From contig NZ_BMMM01000005.1 in assembly GCF_014645835.1 (NCBI RefSeq), positions 124,001 through 188,000 on the forward strand: a stretch of 64,000 bases of DNA, in the 5' to 3' direction. Under the pieces are notes generated by a model. The model was given only the letters and a program-made list of their open reading frames with translations, was not told the DNA's origin and did not search any database. The translations under genes and the position numbers were made by a program. The DNA is from Streptomyces albiflavescens. GTDB taxonomy: Bacteria > Actinomycetota > Actinomycetes > Streptomycetales > Streptomycetaceae. This document shows positions 35,946-45,226 of this stretch, one piece after another. Numbering within the stretch: position 1 is the stretch's first letter; the number at the start of each line of letters is the position of its first letter.

Positions 35946-36908
35946 TCAGCCGAGGTCGGTGTGGCCGGCCCGGGTGAGCCGGTACTGGACGAAGGTGATC
36001 GCGCTGAGCACGACCAGCAGGGCGACGGACATCGCCGAGGCGTAGCCGAACTGGAAGCGGCCGAAGGCCGAGCCGTAGATGTAGTACTGGAGCACGTTGG
36101 TCGCGTTCGCCGGACCGCCCGCGGTGGTCACCGCGACGGTGTCGAACACCTGGAAGGAACCGATCACCGTCATGATCAGGACGACCGCGAGCACCGGCCG
36201 CAGCAGCGGCATGGTGATCCGCCAGAACATCCGCCACTCGCTCGCTCCGTCGACCTTGGCCGCCTCGTACATGTCGTTCGGGATGGCTTGCAGACCCGCG
36301 AAGAGCAGCAACGCGGTGTAGCCGACGTGCCGCCACACATTGATCAGGGCGATCGTCGGGATCGCCCAGGACTCGTCCGCCAGGAACGGGATGCGGTCCA
36401 ACCCGAAGCCCTGGAGGATCTCGTTGCCGATGCCGAGCTGGGTGTCGAGCATCCACAGCCAGACGATGCCCGCGACGACGTTCGACATCAGATACGGCGT
36501 CAGGACGATTCCGCGCAGCACCGCCGACTGGGTGAGCCGCTGGAGCAGCACGGCGATGGCCAGGGCCGAGATCGTCTGCACGCCGATATTGATGAACACG
36601 TACTCGACGGTGACCTTCAACGAGTCCCAGAAGATGGGGTCGTTGACCATGCGTATGTAGTTGTCGAGGCCCACCCATTGCGGGGGAGTGAGCAGATTGA
36701 AGCGGGTGAAGCTCAGATAGATGCCCCGCAGCGTCGGCCAGAGGAGGAACACCAGGAAGCCCAGCATGGCCGGGGCGATGAACAGGGCCGCGAGTGGCCC
36801 GTCGCCCTGGCCCTCACGTGCTCGGGCCCTATGGGTTTGCGGCTCGGTCTGTGCTCCCTCGGCGCTGCGCAGCGGCAGACGCGACGGAGGACTGGAGGCG
36901 ACGGTCAT
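35946..36908 (-). CDS. Sugar ABC transporter permease (MalF type)
   Basis: 320 aa from ATG 36908, with GGGAG SD. Six helices and the EAA loop MYEAAKVDGASEWRMFWRIT. It is the first gene of the operon (permease, permease, binding protein, Gfo/Idh). Its promoter region carries two 20-bp copies of a putative ROK operator. Confidence 0.93.
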   Translation of the reverse strand: MTVASSPPSRLPLRSAEGAQTEPQTHRARAREGQGDGPLAALFIAPAMLGFLVFLLWPTLRGIYLSFTRFNLLTPPQWVGLDNYIRMVNDPIFWDSLKVTVEYVFINIGVQTISALAIAVLLQRLTQSAVLRGIVLTPYLMSNVVAGIVWLWMLDTQLGIGNEILQGFGLDRIPFLADESWAIPTIALINVWRHVGYTALLLFAGLQAIPNDMYEAAKVDGASEWRMFWRITMPLLRPVLAVVLIMTVIGSFQVFDTVAVTTAGGPANATNVLQYYIYGSAFGRFQFGYASAMSVALLVVLSAITFVQYRLTRAGHTDLG

Positions 36909-36946
36909 CGGGAGACTCCCTCGGCTGCGGCTCATCCTCGGGTCAC

Positions 36947-36966
36947 TTACTTTTGATGCAAAAGAA
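36947..36966. promoter_or_regulatory. Putative ROK operator, copy 1 (TTACTTTTGATGCAAAAGAA)
   Basis: The core CTTTTG-ATG-CAAAAG (36950-36964) is a perfect inverted repeat. The copy lies 39 bp upstream of the permease start, in range of the operon promoter. Confidence 0.6.
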
Positions 36967-37030
36967 TCCTGGCGTCAAGAGGCATGCGCGCGTCTTCTCT
37001 ATGGCCGGTTCGCGGCATAGAATGACTTCA

Positions 37031-37050
37031 TTACTTCCAATGCAAAAGAA
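37031..37050. promoter_or_regulatory. Putative ROK operator, copy 2 (TTACTTCCAATGCAAAAGAA)
   Basis: It is a near copy of the site at 36947, differing at only a few positions in the left half. It lies 24 bp upstream of the ROK start codon. The two copies are 84 bp apart in the same orientation, close to eight helical turns. Confidence 0.6.
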
Positions 37051-37073
37051 AATCTTGTGGGAGTCTGACGCTC

Positions 37074-38234
37074 ATGACCACACTTGCTGCCAGCTGGCTG
37101 CCGCTGAGTCCGGGGGAACGCGCGGTGGCGATCGAGGTGCTCGTCCACGGTCCGCTGTCGCGCAGCGAGATCGCGCGCCGGCTGAACCTCTCGGCGGGCA
37201 GCCTCACCCGGCTGACCAAGCCGCTGATCGAGTCGGGCCTGCTCGTCGAGGCGGCCGAGGACCCCGGGCACCCCGAGGTGCGTCAGGGGCGGCCCTCGCA
37301 GCCCCTCGACATCGTCGCCGAGTCCCGTTCCTTCGCCGGTTTCAAGATCACCGAGGACATGGTCTATGGCGTCGTCACGACCCTCAGGAGCGACATCGTG
37401 GCGCGGCACGACCGTCCGCTCACCACGCACGACCCGGACCAAGTGGCCGACCTGCTACGGCAGATGACCGACGAGTTCACGCGCGACTTTCCCGCACTGG
37501 CGGGAATCGGCATCGGTGTGGGCGGCCGTGTCGAGAAGCGGGCCGTCGTCGCCGAGTCGGCCTTCCTCGACTGGCATGAAGTCCCGCTCGCCCAACTCGT
37601 CGAGCAACGCACCGGGTTGCCCGCGGTCCTCGAGAACGACGTGGCCGCCCTGGTCGAGGCGGAGACCTGGTTCGGTGCCGGTCGCGGTCTCGACCGCTTC
37701 GCGGTCCTCACCATCGGTGCCGGACTCGGCTACGGCCTCGTCCTCGGCGGCAGCCGGGTCGTCTCCACCGAGGACGGCCGGGGCGTCGGCCGCCGGTGGA
37801 TGGTGAACCCCAACGGCCCGCTCACCCCCGAGGGCGAGCGCGGCAGCGCCGTCTCCCTGCTCACCATTCCCAGCATCCGCTACCAGGTCCGTGCCGCCAC
37901 GGGCGACGACATGACGTACGGGGAGATCCTCGCCCTCGCCGCCGAGGGCCACCCGATGGCCTCCCGCGTCGTCGACGACGCGGCCCAGGCGCTCGGCACC
38001 CTCGTCGCACAGATCGCCAATTTCGCCATGCCTCAGAAGATCCTGCTCGCCGGAGAGGGTGTCGGCCTCGTCGACGTGGCGGCCCCGCTCGTCGAGGAGA
38101 CCATCCGTGCGAACCGTCACCCCCTGGCGGATCCGGTCAACCTGGAGACGAAGGTGTCGGACTTCCACGACTGGGCGCGCGGGGCCGCGGTGTTGGCGAT
38201 CCAGGTACTGGTGCTGGGGGCCGCGGACGTGTAA
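37074..38234 (+). CDS. ROK-family transcriptional regulator (NagC/XylR type)
   Basis: 386 aa. An N-terminal winged helix (HGPLSRSEIARRLNLSAGSL followed by TRLTKPLIESGLL) precedes the ROK sugar-kinase-like domain with GIGIGVGG, LENDVAALVEAE and TIGAGLGYGLVLGG. The usual zinc-binding cysteine cluster is not seen, which occurs in regulator members. It is divergent from the sugar ABC operon and probably represses it until the sugar binds. Confidence 0.92.
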   Translation: MTTLAASWLPLSPGERAVAIEVLVHGPLSRSEIARRLNLSAGSLTRLTKPLIESGLLVEAAEDPGHPEVRQGRPSQPLDIVAESRSFAGFKITEDMVYGVVTTLRSDIVARHDRPLTTHDPDQVADLLRQMTDEFTRDFPALAGIGIGVGGRVEKRAVVAESAFLDWHEVPLAQLVEQRTGLPAVLENDVAALVEAETWFGAGRGLDRFAVLTIGAGLGYGLVLGGSRVVSTEDGRGVGRRWMVNPNGPLTPEGERGSAVSLLTIPSIRYQVRAATGDDMTYGEILALAAEGHPMASRVVDDAAQALGTLVAQIANFAMPQKILLAGEGVGLVDVAAPLVEETIRANRHPLADPVNLETKVSDFHDWARGAAVLAIQVLVLGAADV

Positions 38235-38317
38235 GTGATGAGCTTCACGGTCCGTAATGTCGTCCGTCGTACCTTTACTCACATCGTCTTCACGCAAAGG
38301 CCCGTATGCTTCACGCC

Positions 38318-38494
38318 ATGTCCACCACTCCTGAAGTCGACTCTGCTCGCTCTGCGGCCGAGGTCAACGAGGAGATCCGGGCCCTCTGGTTCCGGGCCGG
38401 CGGGACGCTGAGCATGGAGGAGCGGCGGGAGTACCAGCGGCTCGTCCTGGAGTGGGCGGAAGCCTCTCCGCAGTCGCCCACGCAGGCGGCGTGA
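38318..38494 (+). CDS. Small conserved hypothetical protein
   Basis: 58 aa from ATG 38318. It is acidic and probably helical (AAEVNEEIRALWFRAGGTLS followed by MEERREYQRLVLEW). The codon pattern is typical for the genome. No function is known. It ends 43 bp before the stop of the convergent protease gene. Confidence 0.6.
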   Translation: MSTTPEVDSARSAAEVNEEIRALWFRAGGTLSMEERREYQRLVLEWAEASPQSPTQAA

Positions 38495-38537
38495 CCGCCC
38501 GACTCTCCGCCCCGACTCCCCTGAGAACCGCATTCTC

Positions 38538-39923
38538 CTAACCCCAACTCTGCGCATACTGCCGTCGATAGGCCTTGCGGTCCTGTTCCGTACGGATATA
38601 GCGCGTCGCCACCAGTGCGATCAGACTTCCCGCGATGACGAGCATTCCCGGACCGATGTTCCTCGGGTTCGTGAGCCGGGAGACGAGCGTCTCGGCGTCC
38701 CCGGTCGTCCCCACCGGCTCGACAGCGCCCGGCGCGGCGGAGCCCGGCGCGACCGCGGCGCCCTGCGAGGCCGACACCGACGGCGCCGGGGAGGCCTGAC
38801 CCGGGGATCCGGCGGACGCCTGCGGCTGTCCCGCGAGCTGCACACCCAGTGCCGTCAGCGCCTTGGTGACCGGCTGGAAGAACGTCGTACCGCCGGTGGT
38901 GCAGTCCCCGTTGCCTCCCGAGGTCACACCGAGCGCGATGCCCTCGGAGAACAACGGGCCGCCGCTGTCGCCGGGTTCGGCGCACACCGTGGTCTCGACG
39001 AGCCCGGTGACCGTGCCCTCCGGGTAGTTGACCGTCGCGTTGAGCGCGGTCACTTTCCCGTCGTGCAGCCCGCTGGTGCTGCCGCTGCGGAAGACCCGCT
39101 GACCGACGGTCGGATCGGCGGCGCCCGTGATCCGCACGCCGTTTCCGCCGCCGATGGCCACGACATTCGCCCCCGCCGTGGTCTGCCGACCCTTGTCGTA
39201 CTGCACCAGGGAGAAGTCGCTGCCGGGGAATGCCGTGGTGATCGTCCGGCCCACCTGCTGCGAGCCCTGGTTGTCGGCGAACCAGACGGACCCGGCAGGC
39301 CCGCAGTGCCCGGCCGTGAGGATGAACTCGCTCTGGCCGTTGGTCACATTGAAGCCGGCCGAACAGCGCCCACCCGTCGAGAAGATCGGCTGCGCGCCGT
39401 TCAGCCGGGTGGTGAAAGTGCCCTGAGTGCGCTGCATGCGCACAAAGTCGCCGATGCCGTCGGCCACCTTCGTCATGCGCGACCAGTCGGAGCCGGAGAC
39501 CGTACTGTCGGCCTGCACCACCACCTCGTTCCTCGTGTAGTCCACGGCCCAGGCGGTGCCCGCCACCCGGGATGCCGAACTCAGACTCTCCGTCGCCGAC
39601 TTGAGGTCGCTCATACTGTGCCGTACGACCTTGGCGCGGGCACCGGCCTCCTTCACCTCGGCGGCCGCGGCCGTGTCGGTCACGGCGACGACCGGGCGCC
39701 CGTCGGAGGCGATCCAGCTGCCGGCGCTGCGCGAGGTGCCGAGGCGTGAGACCAGTTCGGAGCCCGTGTCGGCGGCGGCCTGTGCCGAACTTCCCGTGAC
39801 GCGCGACGTGTCGGACGGCTCGCTCGCCATCGCGTGCGTCACCATCAGCCCTCCGCAGAGCAGTCCGCCGACGGCCGCGAGTCGCGCCCCTCGTCGGACG
39901 ATCCGTCGTCGTGCGTGCCTCAT
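38538..39923 (-). CDS. Membrane-anchored S1 (streptogrisin-like) serine protease
   Basis: 461 aa. A signal peptide covers about 35 residues, then an alpha-lytic-type propeptide region (to ~150) and a chymotrypsin-fold domain. The catalytic triad is visible as TAGHCG (His), DFSLVQY (Asp) and EPGDSGGP (Ser). A Pro/Ala/Ser linker and a C-terminal membrane helix (GPGMLVIAGSLIALVATRYI) follow, with a short basic tail. The anchor is unusual for streptogrisins, which are normally released, so this one probably stays at the cell surface. Confidence 0.9.
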   Translation of the reverse strand: MRHARRRIVRRGARLAAVGGLLCGGLMVTHAMASEPSDTSRVTGSSAQAAADTGSELVSRLGTSRSAGSWIASDGRPVVAVTDTAAAAEVKEAGARAKVVRHSMSDLKSATESLSSASRVAGTAWAVDYTRNEVVVQADSTVSGSDWSRMTKVADGIGDFVRMQRTQGTFTTRLNGAQPIFSTGGRCSAGFNVTNGQSEFILTAGHCGPAGSVWFADNQGSQQVGRTITTAFPGSDFSLVQYDKGRQTTAGANVVAIGGGNGVRITGAADPTVGQRVFRSGSTSGLHDGKVTALNATVNYPEGTVTGLVETTVCAEPGDSGGPLFSEGIALGVTSGGNGDCTTGGTTFFQPVTKALTALGVQLAGQPQASAGSPGQASPAPSVSASQGAAVAPGSAAPGAVEPVGTTGDAETLVSRLTNPRNIGPGMLVIAGSLIALVATRYIRTEQDRKAYRRQYAQSWG

Positions 39924-40062
39924 CCATGGGCTCCCGAAGCCGAACGGCGCGGCGTCACCGCCGCCGAGGGCCCCCGTCGAGAGCCCTTCCCCTCATACGT
40001 GCGCCCGCGCCCGCGCGTTCACCGACGGCTAACCTGACCGGCCGCCCTGCCATGATGGGCGC

Positions 40063-40821
40063 ATGCGCGTGCTGATGCCGGTCCCGGACCGCGATTTCGA
40101 CGTCACCGAAGTAGCCGTGCCCTGGCGGATTTTGACGGAGGCGGGGCACGAGGTCGTCTTCGCGACCGAGCGGGCCGGCACGCGGCCGGAGGCGGACCCG
40201 AGGCTGCTGACGGGCGTGCTCTTCGGGCAACTCGGCGCCGAGGCGGAAGCCCGGCGGTTCTACCACCAGCTCACCGAGGCGCCCGAGTTCCACGCCACCG
40301 TCTCCTGGGCGGACGTGGACGTGGAGGAGTTCGACGGACTGCTCCTGCCCGGCGGACACGCGCCCGGCATGCGGCAATACCTCGGCTCAGCGGAGCTGCA
40401 GCAGCGCATCGCGCGCTTCTGGGCGTTGGAGCGGCCCGTCGGCGCGATCTGCCACGGCGTCCTCGTCCTCGCCCGCGCCCGGGACACCACGACAGGTCGC
40501 AGCGTCCTGGCCGGCCGGCGTACCACCTGCCTGCCCAAGTACATGGAACGCACGGCCTACTTCACCACCGCCTGGCGCCTCGGCCGCTACTACCGCACCT
40601 ATCCCGCCTACGTGGAGGACGAGGTCAGGGCGGCCCTCGCCGAGCCGGACACGCAGTTCGAACGAGGCCCGCGCACCCTCACACAGCGCGGCACCGCCAC
40701 CGACGACACGCACGCCTTCGTCGTCCAGGACGGCTACTACCTCTCGGCCCGCTGGCCGGGAGACGCCTACCTCTTCGGCCGCCGCTACCTCACCCTGCTG
40801 CGGAGCGCCGCCGAGCGCTAG
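40063..40821 (+). CDS. DJ-1/PfpI-family (class I glutamine amidotransferase-like) protein
   Basis: 252 aa. The nucleophile elbow GAICHGVLVL contains the Cys, preceded by LLLPGGHAPG (oxyanion region). Early residues MPVPDRDFDVTEVAVPWRIL fit the family. Members include chaperones, glyoxalases and cysteine hydrolases; the exact activity is unknown. It is convergent with the NADH dehydrogenase-like gene. Confidence 0.85.
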   Translation: MRVLMPVPDRDFDVTEVAVPWRILTEAGHEVVFATERAGTRPEADPRLLTGVLFGQLGAEAEARRFYHQLTEAPEFHATVSWADVDVEEFDGLLLPGGHAPGMRQYLGSAELQQRIARFWALERPVGAICHGVLVLARARDTTTGRSVLAGRRTTCLPKYMERTAYFTTAWRLGRYYRTYPAYVEDEVRAALAEPDTQFERGPRTLTQRGTATDDTHAFVVQDGYYLSARWPGDAYLFGRRYLTLLRSAAER

Positions 40822-40850
40822 GCGAGCGTGGCATCCTGAGCGCGAGCGCC

Positions 40851-42197
40851 TCAGGCGCGCGTGCGGGCGGCCACCTCCTCCGGAGTGAGATAGACATCCG
40901 TGTGTTCGAAGTCCCGCAGGGTGCCCTTCCGGCCCGCGAGGAAGCCGGTGCGGACGAAGTCGTCGCCCGCCACCGCGTTGAGGAACCAGTTGGCGCCGGT
41001 ACGGAACCGGGCCACGCCGGTGCGCAGCGCGTACAGGTGGTATCCGCGGGCCACGACCTGGGCGGACACGCCCTTGAGGCCGATGCCGAGGGGCTTGGAC
41101 ACCGCGTCGTGGCCGCCGAGGTCGACGACGAGACCGAGGTCCTTGTGCTTGTACGGCGTCATGGGCTGCCCGCCCAGCAGCGCCGCCAGGTTCTTCGCCG
41201 CGTGCCGCCCCTGCCGGGCGGCGTGCTGGGCGGTCGGCACACAGTACGAGCCGTCGCCCTTGGCCAGGTCGGGCACCGCCGCCGCGTCGCCCAGAGCGAA
41301 CACCCCGTCCAGGCCGGGCACCTTGAAGTCGGCTTCGACGACGATCCGGCCACGTACGGTTTCCGCGCCCAGGGAGTCGACGAGCGGGCTCGCCGCGACA
41401 CCGGCCGTCCACACCAGCGTCCGCGAGGGCAGCACCCGGCCGTCGGTGAGGGTGACCTTGTCCTCGGTGACGGAGGCGACGGTCGTCTTGAGGGAGATCT
41501 GCACCCCGCGCCCGCTCAGCATGCGCAGCGCGCTCGCCCCCAGTTTGTCGCCGAGCTCGGGCAGCAACTTGGTGGCGATGTCGATCAGATGCCACTTGAT
41601 GAGGCCGGGATCGATCCGAGGGTGGTAGCGCTTCGCCGCCGCCGTGGTCAGCCGCTGCAGACAGGCCGCGGTCTCGGTGCCCGCGTAACCGCCGCCGACC
41701 ACCACGAACTGCAGCCGCGCCGCGCGTTCGTCCTCGTCCGACGTGGCCGCTGCCAGGTCGAGTTGGGCGATCACGTGGTCGCGCAGATACACGGCCTGGG
41801 CGAGCGTCTTCATGCCGCGTGCCTCGTCCGGCAGACCGGGGATGTCGAAGGTGCGGGTCACGCTGCCCGGGGTGAGGAGCAAGTAGTCGTACGACAGGTC
41901 GACGACCTCCCCAGTGATCTTGCGGACCACGCAGACCTTGGCCCCCGGATCCACGCCGATCACCGCACCGGGCACCAGCTCGGTGCGGCGCAGGATCCGG
42001 CGCAGCGACGGCGCGACGGACTGCGGGGTGACCACACCGGCGGCGACCTGCGGAAGCAGTGGCAAATAGAGCTGATAGTCGGTCGGGCTGACCAGAGTGA
42101 TCCGGGCGTCGGTGGGAGCCAGCGCCCGCTCCAGCCCCCGCGCGGCCTCGACCCCGGCGAAACCGCCGCCGACGATGACGATGTTCGGTACGTCCAT
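40851..42197 (-). CDS. FAD-dependent oxidoreductase, type II NADH dehydrogenase-like
   Basis: 448 aa from ATG 42197. Two dinucleotide motifs are clear: IVIVGGGFAGVEAARGLE (FAD) and FVVVGGGYAGTETAACLQ (NADH). The C-terminal FAD motif FALGDAAAVPD and the membrane-binding end (GVARFRTGANWFLNAVAGDD) match NDH-2. It would feed electrons from NADH to menaquinone without proton pumping. Confidence 0.88.
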   Translation of the reverse strand: MDVPNIVIVGGGFAGVEAARGLERALAPTDARITLVSPTDYQLYLPLLPQVAAGVVTPQSVAPSLRRILRRTELVPGAVIGVDPGAKVCVVRKITGEVVDLSYDYLLLTPGSVTRTFDIPGLPDEARGMKTLAQAVYLRDHVIAQLDLAAATSDEDERAARLQFVVVGGGYAGTETAACLQRLTTAAAKRYHPRIDPGLIKWHLIDIATKLLPELGDKLGASALRMLSGRGVQISLKTTVASVTEDKVTLTDGRVLPSRTLVWTAGVAASPLVDSLGAETVRGRIVVEADFKVPGLDGVFALGDAAAVPDLAKGDGSYCVPTAQHAARQGRHAAKNLAALLGGQPMTPYKHKDLGLVVDLGGHDAVSKPLGIGLKGVSAQVVARGYHLYALRTGVARFRTGANWFLNAVAGDDFVRTGFLAGRKGTLRDFEHTDVYLTPEEVAARTRA

Positions 42198-42429
42198 CCG
42201 AGCAGCCTCTCTCCTTGAGCCGACACCGCGGCCCGCCGACCGCGAGCCCAGGCTCACACGGGACGCCCGCGCCTGCCACCCCACAAAAGGGGGCGGGGGA
42301 TCGCCGCCGCCAGATTCTCTACCGAGTAGTAACTTCTCCTTCTCCATACGTACATCACTGGGCGTGATCATGTCTGGCGCGGCGAGTGTCGAGGCACGCT
42401 CGCCGCTCCGACGTGAGAAGGGGACGGGC

Positions 42430-43065
42430 ATGACAGGACGCGGTGTGGGGCGCAGGATAGGCGCGGTCTCGGCGGTTGTGGCGCTGGGCATCGGGGGGAC
42501 GGTCACCGCGGCCGGGTCCGCCGCCGCGGTCCCGGTCCAGGCGGCGGCGAGCACGACGGCGGCGCAGGGCGTCGACTACGCCACCTGGCAGCGCGACGTC
42601 CGGGCTGTCATCGACCAGGCGCTGCCCTACGTCGAACAGCGCACCGCGCACGCCGACGGACAGAAGCTCGCCCTCGTCTTCGACATCGACAACACCACGC
42701 TGGAGACGGACTTCCACCCCTGGTACGAGCTCCCCACCCCGGCGGTCAAGGCCTCTCTGGAACTCGCGCGCTACGCGCACTCCCGGGGTGTCGACATCTT
42801 CTTCGTCACCGCACGCCCGGGCATCATCGCCAGCGAGACCAAGTGGAACCTGAAGACCGTCGGCTACCCGGTCTCGGGCCTGTACGTGCGTGATCTGCCG
42901 GACCTCTTCGACGAGGTCAGCGCCTACAAGACCAGCAAGCGGGCGCAGATCGAATCCCTGGGCTACACGATCATCGCCAATGTCGGCAACAACACCACCG
43001 ACCTCGTCGGAGGCCACGCCGAGCGGACCTTCAAGCTGCCCGACTACGACGGCCAGTTGTCCTGA
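42430..43065 (+). CDS. Secreted HAD-family acid phosphatase (class B/IIIB type)
   Basis: 211 aa from ATG 42430. A signal peptide ends near SAAAVPVQAA. HAD motif I is FDIDNTTLET (nucleophile Asp), motif II VTARPG, and the later KTSKRAQIESLG supplies the Lys. This is the plant VSP/OlpA-like acid phosphatase group. It is likely exported to scavenge phosphate. Confidence 0.9.
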   Translation: MTGRGVGRRIGAVSAVVALGIGGTVTAAGSAAAVPVQAAASTTAAQGVDYATWQRDVRAVIDQALPYVEQRTAHADGQKLALVFDIDNTTLETDFHPWYELPTPAVKASLELARYAHSRGVDIFFVTARPGIIASETKWNLKTVGYPVSGLYVRDLPDLFDEVSAYKTSKRAQIESLGYTIIANVGNNTTDLVGGHAERTFKLPDYDGQLS

Positions 43066-43118
43066 GCCGGGTGGCCGGGTGCCTGGGGCTCCCGGACCCG
43101 GCCACTTAGACTTCCGCC

Positions 43119-43508
43119 ATGGACGAGGCCTCGCTGGACACGCTCGGTTCGGGCAAGTACCTGCTGATCACCAGCTACCGCAAGAACGGCACGGGAGTCG
43201 CGACTCCGGTGTGGGTGATCCGCGACGGCACGGCGCTCGGCGCCTGGACCGCCGCGGACACCTGGAAGGTGAAGCGGATCCGCAACCGGGCGGACGTCCT
43301 GGTCGGCCCCTGCGACATGCGGGGCAAGCCGACCGGTGACCAGATCCCCGCCACTGCCGAGATCGTCGACGCAGCCGCGACCGCCCGCTACCGGCAGCTC
43401 ATCGCGCGCAAGTACGGTCTCATCGGCCGCCTCACCCTCTTCGGCAGTCGCCTGCGACGCGGTGAGCGCGGCACGGTGGGGATCCGTATCACCGTTCTTG
43501 GAGACTGA
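43119..43508 (+). CDS. PPOX-class F420-dependent oxidoreductase
   Basis: 129 aa. The split beta-barrel pattern is YLLITSYRKNGTGVATPVWV, then VKRIRNRADVLVGPCDMRGK and ARKYGLIGRL, typical of F420/FMN-binding PPOX proteins (TIGR03666 type). It would use F420H2 to reduce an unknown substrate. It starts 53 bp after the phosphatase gene and may be co-transcribed. Confidence 0.85.
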   Translation: MDEASLDTLGSGKYLLITSYRKNGTGVATPVWVIRDGTALGAWTAADTWKVKRIRNRADVLVGPCDMRGKPTGDQIPATAEIVDAAATARYRQLIARKYGLIGRLTLFGSRLRRGERGTVGIRITVLGD

Positions 43509-43740
43509 GCGGGCGTAAGTCCTGGTGCCAGGACTGCTGATCAGCAGCGTGCCCCGAACGGTGTTGGACACGCCGGTCGGTCGCCCGCTTTCGCTCCACT
43601 GCCGGGCGGCACGCATCTGGTGTGGGGTCCGGGCGGGTGGGGGCGGGTTTCCTCACGCCCGTCGGGCCTCCGCTCGGGCCTGGGCGGTCCGATGCCCGTA
43701 TCCATCGCTCTGGTGGGTACAGGGCGGTGCCGTCCGTCAC

Positions 43741-43925
43741 CGGATCCCCACGGCTCCCGGCGGCACCCTCAGGCTCCCGGACGACCTCGCCCTCGGCCGC
43801 ATGGGCTACGGAGCCATGCGACTGGCCGGACCCCGGCGTGCCCCCGAAGGATCGCGACGAGGTCCTGGCGTTGCTGCGCGACGCGGAGGACCTCGGCATC
43901 ACGCGCATCGACACCAGCGAGGCAA
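43741..43925 (+). pseudogene. N-terminal fragment of an aldo/keto reductase with a frameshift
   Basis: The frame at 43741 encodes TAPGGTLRLPDDLALGRMGY followed by GAMRLAGP; after one extra base near 43832 the next frame continues GVPPKDRDEVLALLRDAEDL then GITRIDTSEAT. Together they match the first ~60 residues of aldo/keto reductases (GYGAMRL ... IDTS). The rest of the enzyme, including the catalytic tyrosine, is absent. Confidence 0.75.
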
Positions 43926-44333
43926 CGGTGATGGATGGGGGCGAGTCGGCCGTGCGCCTGCCGCGCACGGCACGCGCCCCGGTTCTTTCGCGCACGGAGC
44001 ACCGTTGGCTCCCGGTCAGCGGGCAGCCGCAGGGTGGCCGGCGCTTGATCGCCTCCTGGCGGTCCGCTGACGGCTCTCCCATATAGGGGGCGGGAGTTGA
44101 GGACGACATGACGCTCCCCGTCCGCTGAGCAGTCGCGCTCCCGCGAAGGTCATCGGTTCCTCAACAACCAAGCCCAGGCCATGAGTTCACATGCGGCTGC
44201 CAGGGCATGGACAAATGTTCCATCAAGCGTCTCCCGGTCCAGTCAAAGGGTCTACCCGCATAGAAGCCCTCGATGCTGTCATGCGCACGACCGCTCGGAA
44301 TTCTGCCGGGCACCACATCGGGAGACCCCCACG
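43926..44333. other. Intergenic region after the aldo/keto reductase relic
   Basis: No gene was recognised. It holds the promoter for the HNH-like gene at its right end; no clear -10/-35 was assigned. Confidence 0.4.
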
Positions 44334-44858
44334 ATGTCCCGCATATCCCGTCCCCTCGTCACCACTCTGTCCGCGCTGACCCTCGCCGCCGCAGGGCTCA
44401 CCGTCACCGCGGGTACGGCGCATGCCGCCACCTGCAGCCAGGACTACCTTCCCCTGCCCGACCCCAGCTGCCAGCCCGGTGACCTCAACCCGGACGTCAC
44501 CCAGGACACCATCGACTCCACGATCTGCGTCTCCGGCTGGACCGCGACCGTGCGACCCTCCAGCTCGTACACCACGGCCCTGAAGAAGAAGCAGATCGTC
44601 GAGTACGGCTACGCCGACACCTCCACCTCCGACTACGAGGAAGACCACTTCGTTCCGCTCGAACTCGGCGGCGCCCCCAAGAGCGAACTCAACCTCTGGC
44701 CCGAGCCCCAGTACGGCACGAAGACCGCGGCCAACAAGGACACGGTCGAGAACAAGCTCAAGAAGGCCGTCTGCGCCGGCACCGTCACGCTCGACGACGC
44801 CCAGGACGCGATCATCACCGACTGGACGACCGCTCTCTCCAGCCTCGGCCTCAGCTGA
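44334..44858 (+). CDS. Secreted HNH-like protein
   Basis: 174 aa from ATG 44334. A Sec signal ends at TAHAAT. The C-terminal half has YEEDHFVPLELGGAPKSELN followed by LWPEPQYG, the beta-beta-alpha metal layout (DH ... N ... N) of HNH nucleases. Cysteine pairs suggest disulfides. It is a possible secreted nuclease; similar small Streptomyces proteins are annotated only as HNH-containing. A strong terminator follows. Confidence 0.75.
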   Translation: MSRISRPLVTTLSALTLAAAGLTVTAGTAHAATCSQDYLPLPDPSCQPGDLNPDVTQDTIDSTICVSGWTATVRPSSSYTTALKKKQIVEYGYADTSTSDYEEDHFVPLELGGAPKSELNLWPEPQYGTKTAANKDTVENKLKKAVCAGTVTLDDAQDAIITDWTTALSSLGLS

Positions 44859-44901
44859 CGTTCCGAACGAAGCGCGACGTGGGCAACTGCCCCGGGCGCC
44901 C

Positions 44902-44938
44902 AGCCGGACCCGATCCACTCCGTGGGTCGGGTCCGGCT
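44902..44938 (+). terminator. Rho-independent terminator after the HNH-like gene
   Basis: The arms 44902-44918 and 44922-44938 form a ~17-bp stem (AGCCGGACCCGA and complement, extended with CCAC/GTGG) with a 3-nt loop and are followed by CTTTT. Confidence 0.92.
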
Positions 44939-44999
44939 CTTTTGTGGTCATCGGCTGTGCCCGGTAAGGGAGTTGGCTGGATGTGGTCTGTGCGAAGCG

Positions 45000-45027
45000 T
45001 TGACTAGAAAGCGCTTGCCCCTTACGT
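45000..45027 (+). promoter_or_regulatory. Candidate pectate lyase promoter with an AAGCGCTT box
   Basis: TTGACT (45000-45005) and TTACGT (45022-45027) have 16-bp spacing. The palindrome AAGCGCTT (45009-45016) lies between them, in the position and style of LacI-family carbohydrate repressor sites. It is about 200 bp upstream of the PL1 start. Confidence 0.4.
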
Positions 45028-45059
45028 TTCCCGTTCAGCAGCGTGACTCGCGTGTGACA

Positions 45060-45073
45060 TCTCGTATACGAGA
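45060..45073. promoter_or_regulatory. GntR-type operator TCTCGTATACGAGA
   Basis: This is a perfect 14-bp palindrome containing TCGT-AT-ACGA, which fits the TNGT/ACNA form bound by FadR-subfamily GntR regulators. It lies 33 bp after the -10 of the candidate promoter, in the leader of the pectate lyase pair, where a bound repressor would block transcription. Confidence 0.55.
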
Positions 45074-45226
45074 CACCAGAACTCCGAGCCGCACCACCTG
45101 GGCAAGCAGTCGCACCAGGGCCATGAATCCCACATGCGAGTTGCTGCCGCGCGCCGCATGTTGTTCAGCATGAAGTCCAGAGTTCGAGTACATGACCCAC
45201 GGACGCTCCCGAAGGGACACACCCGC

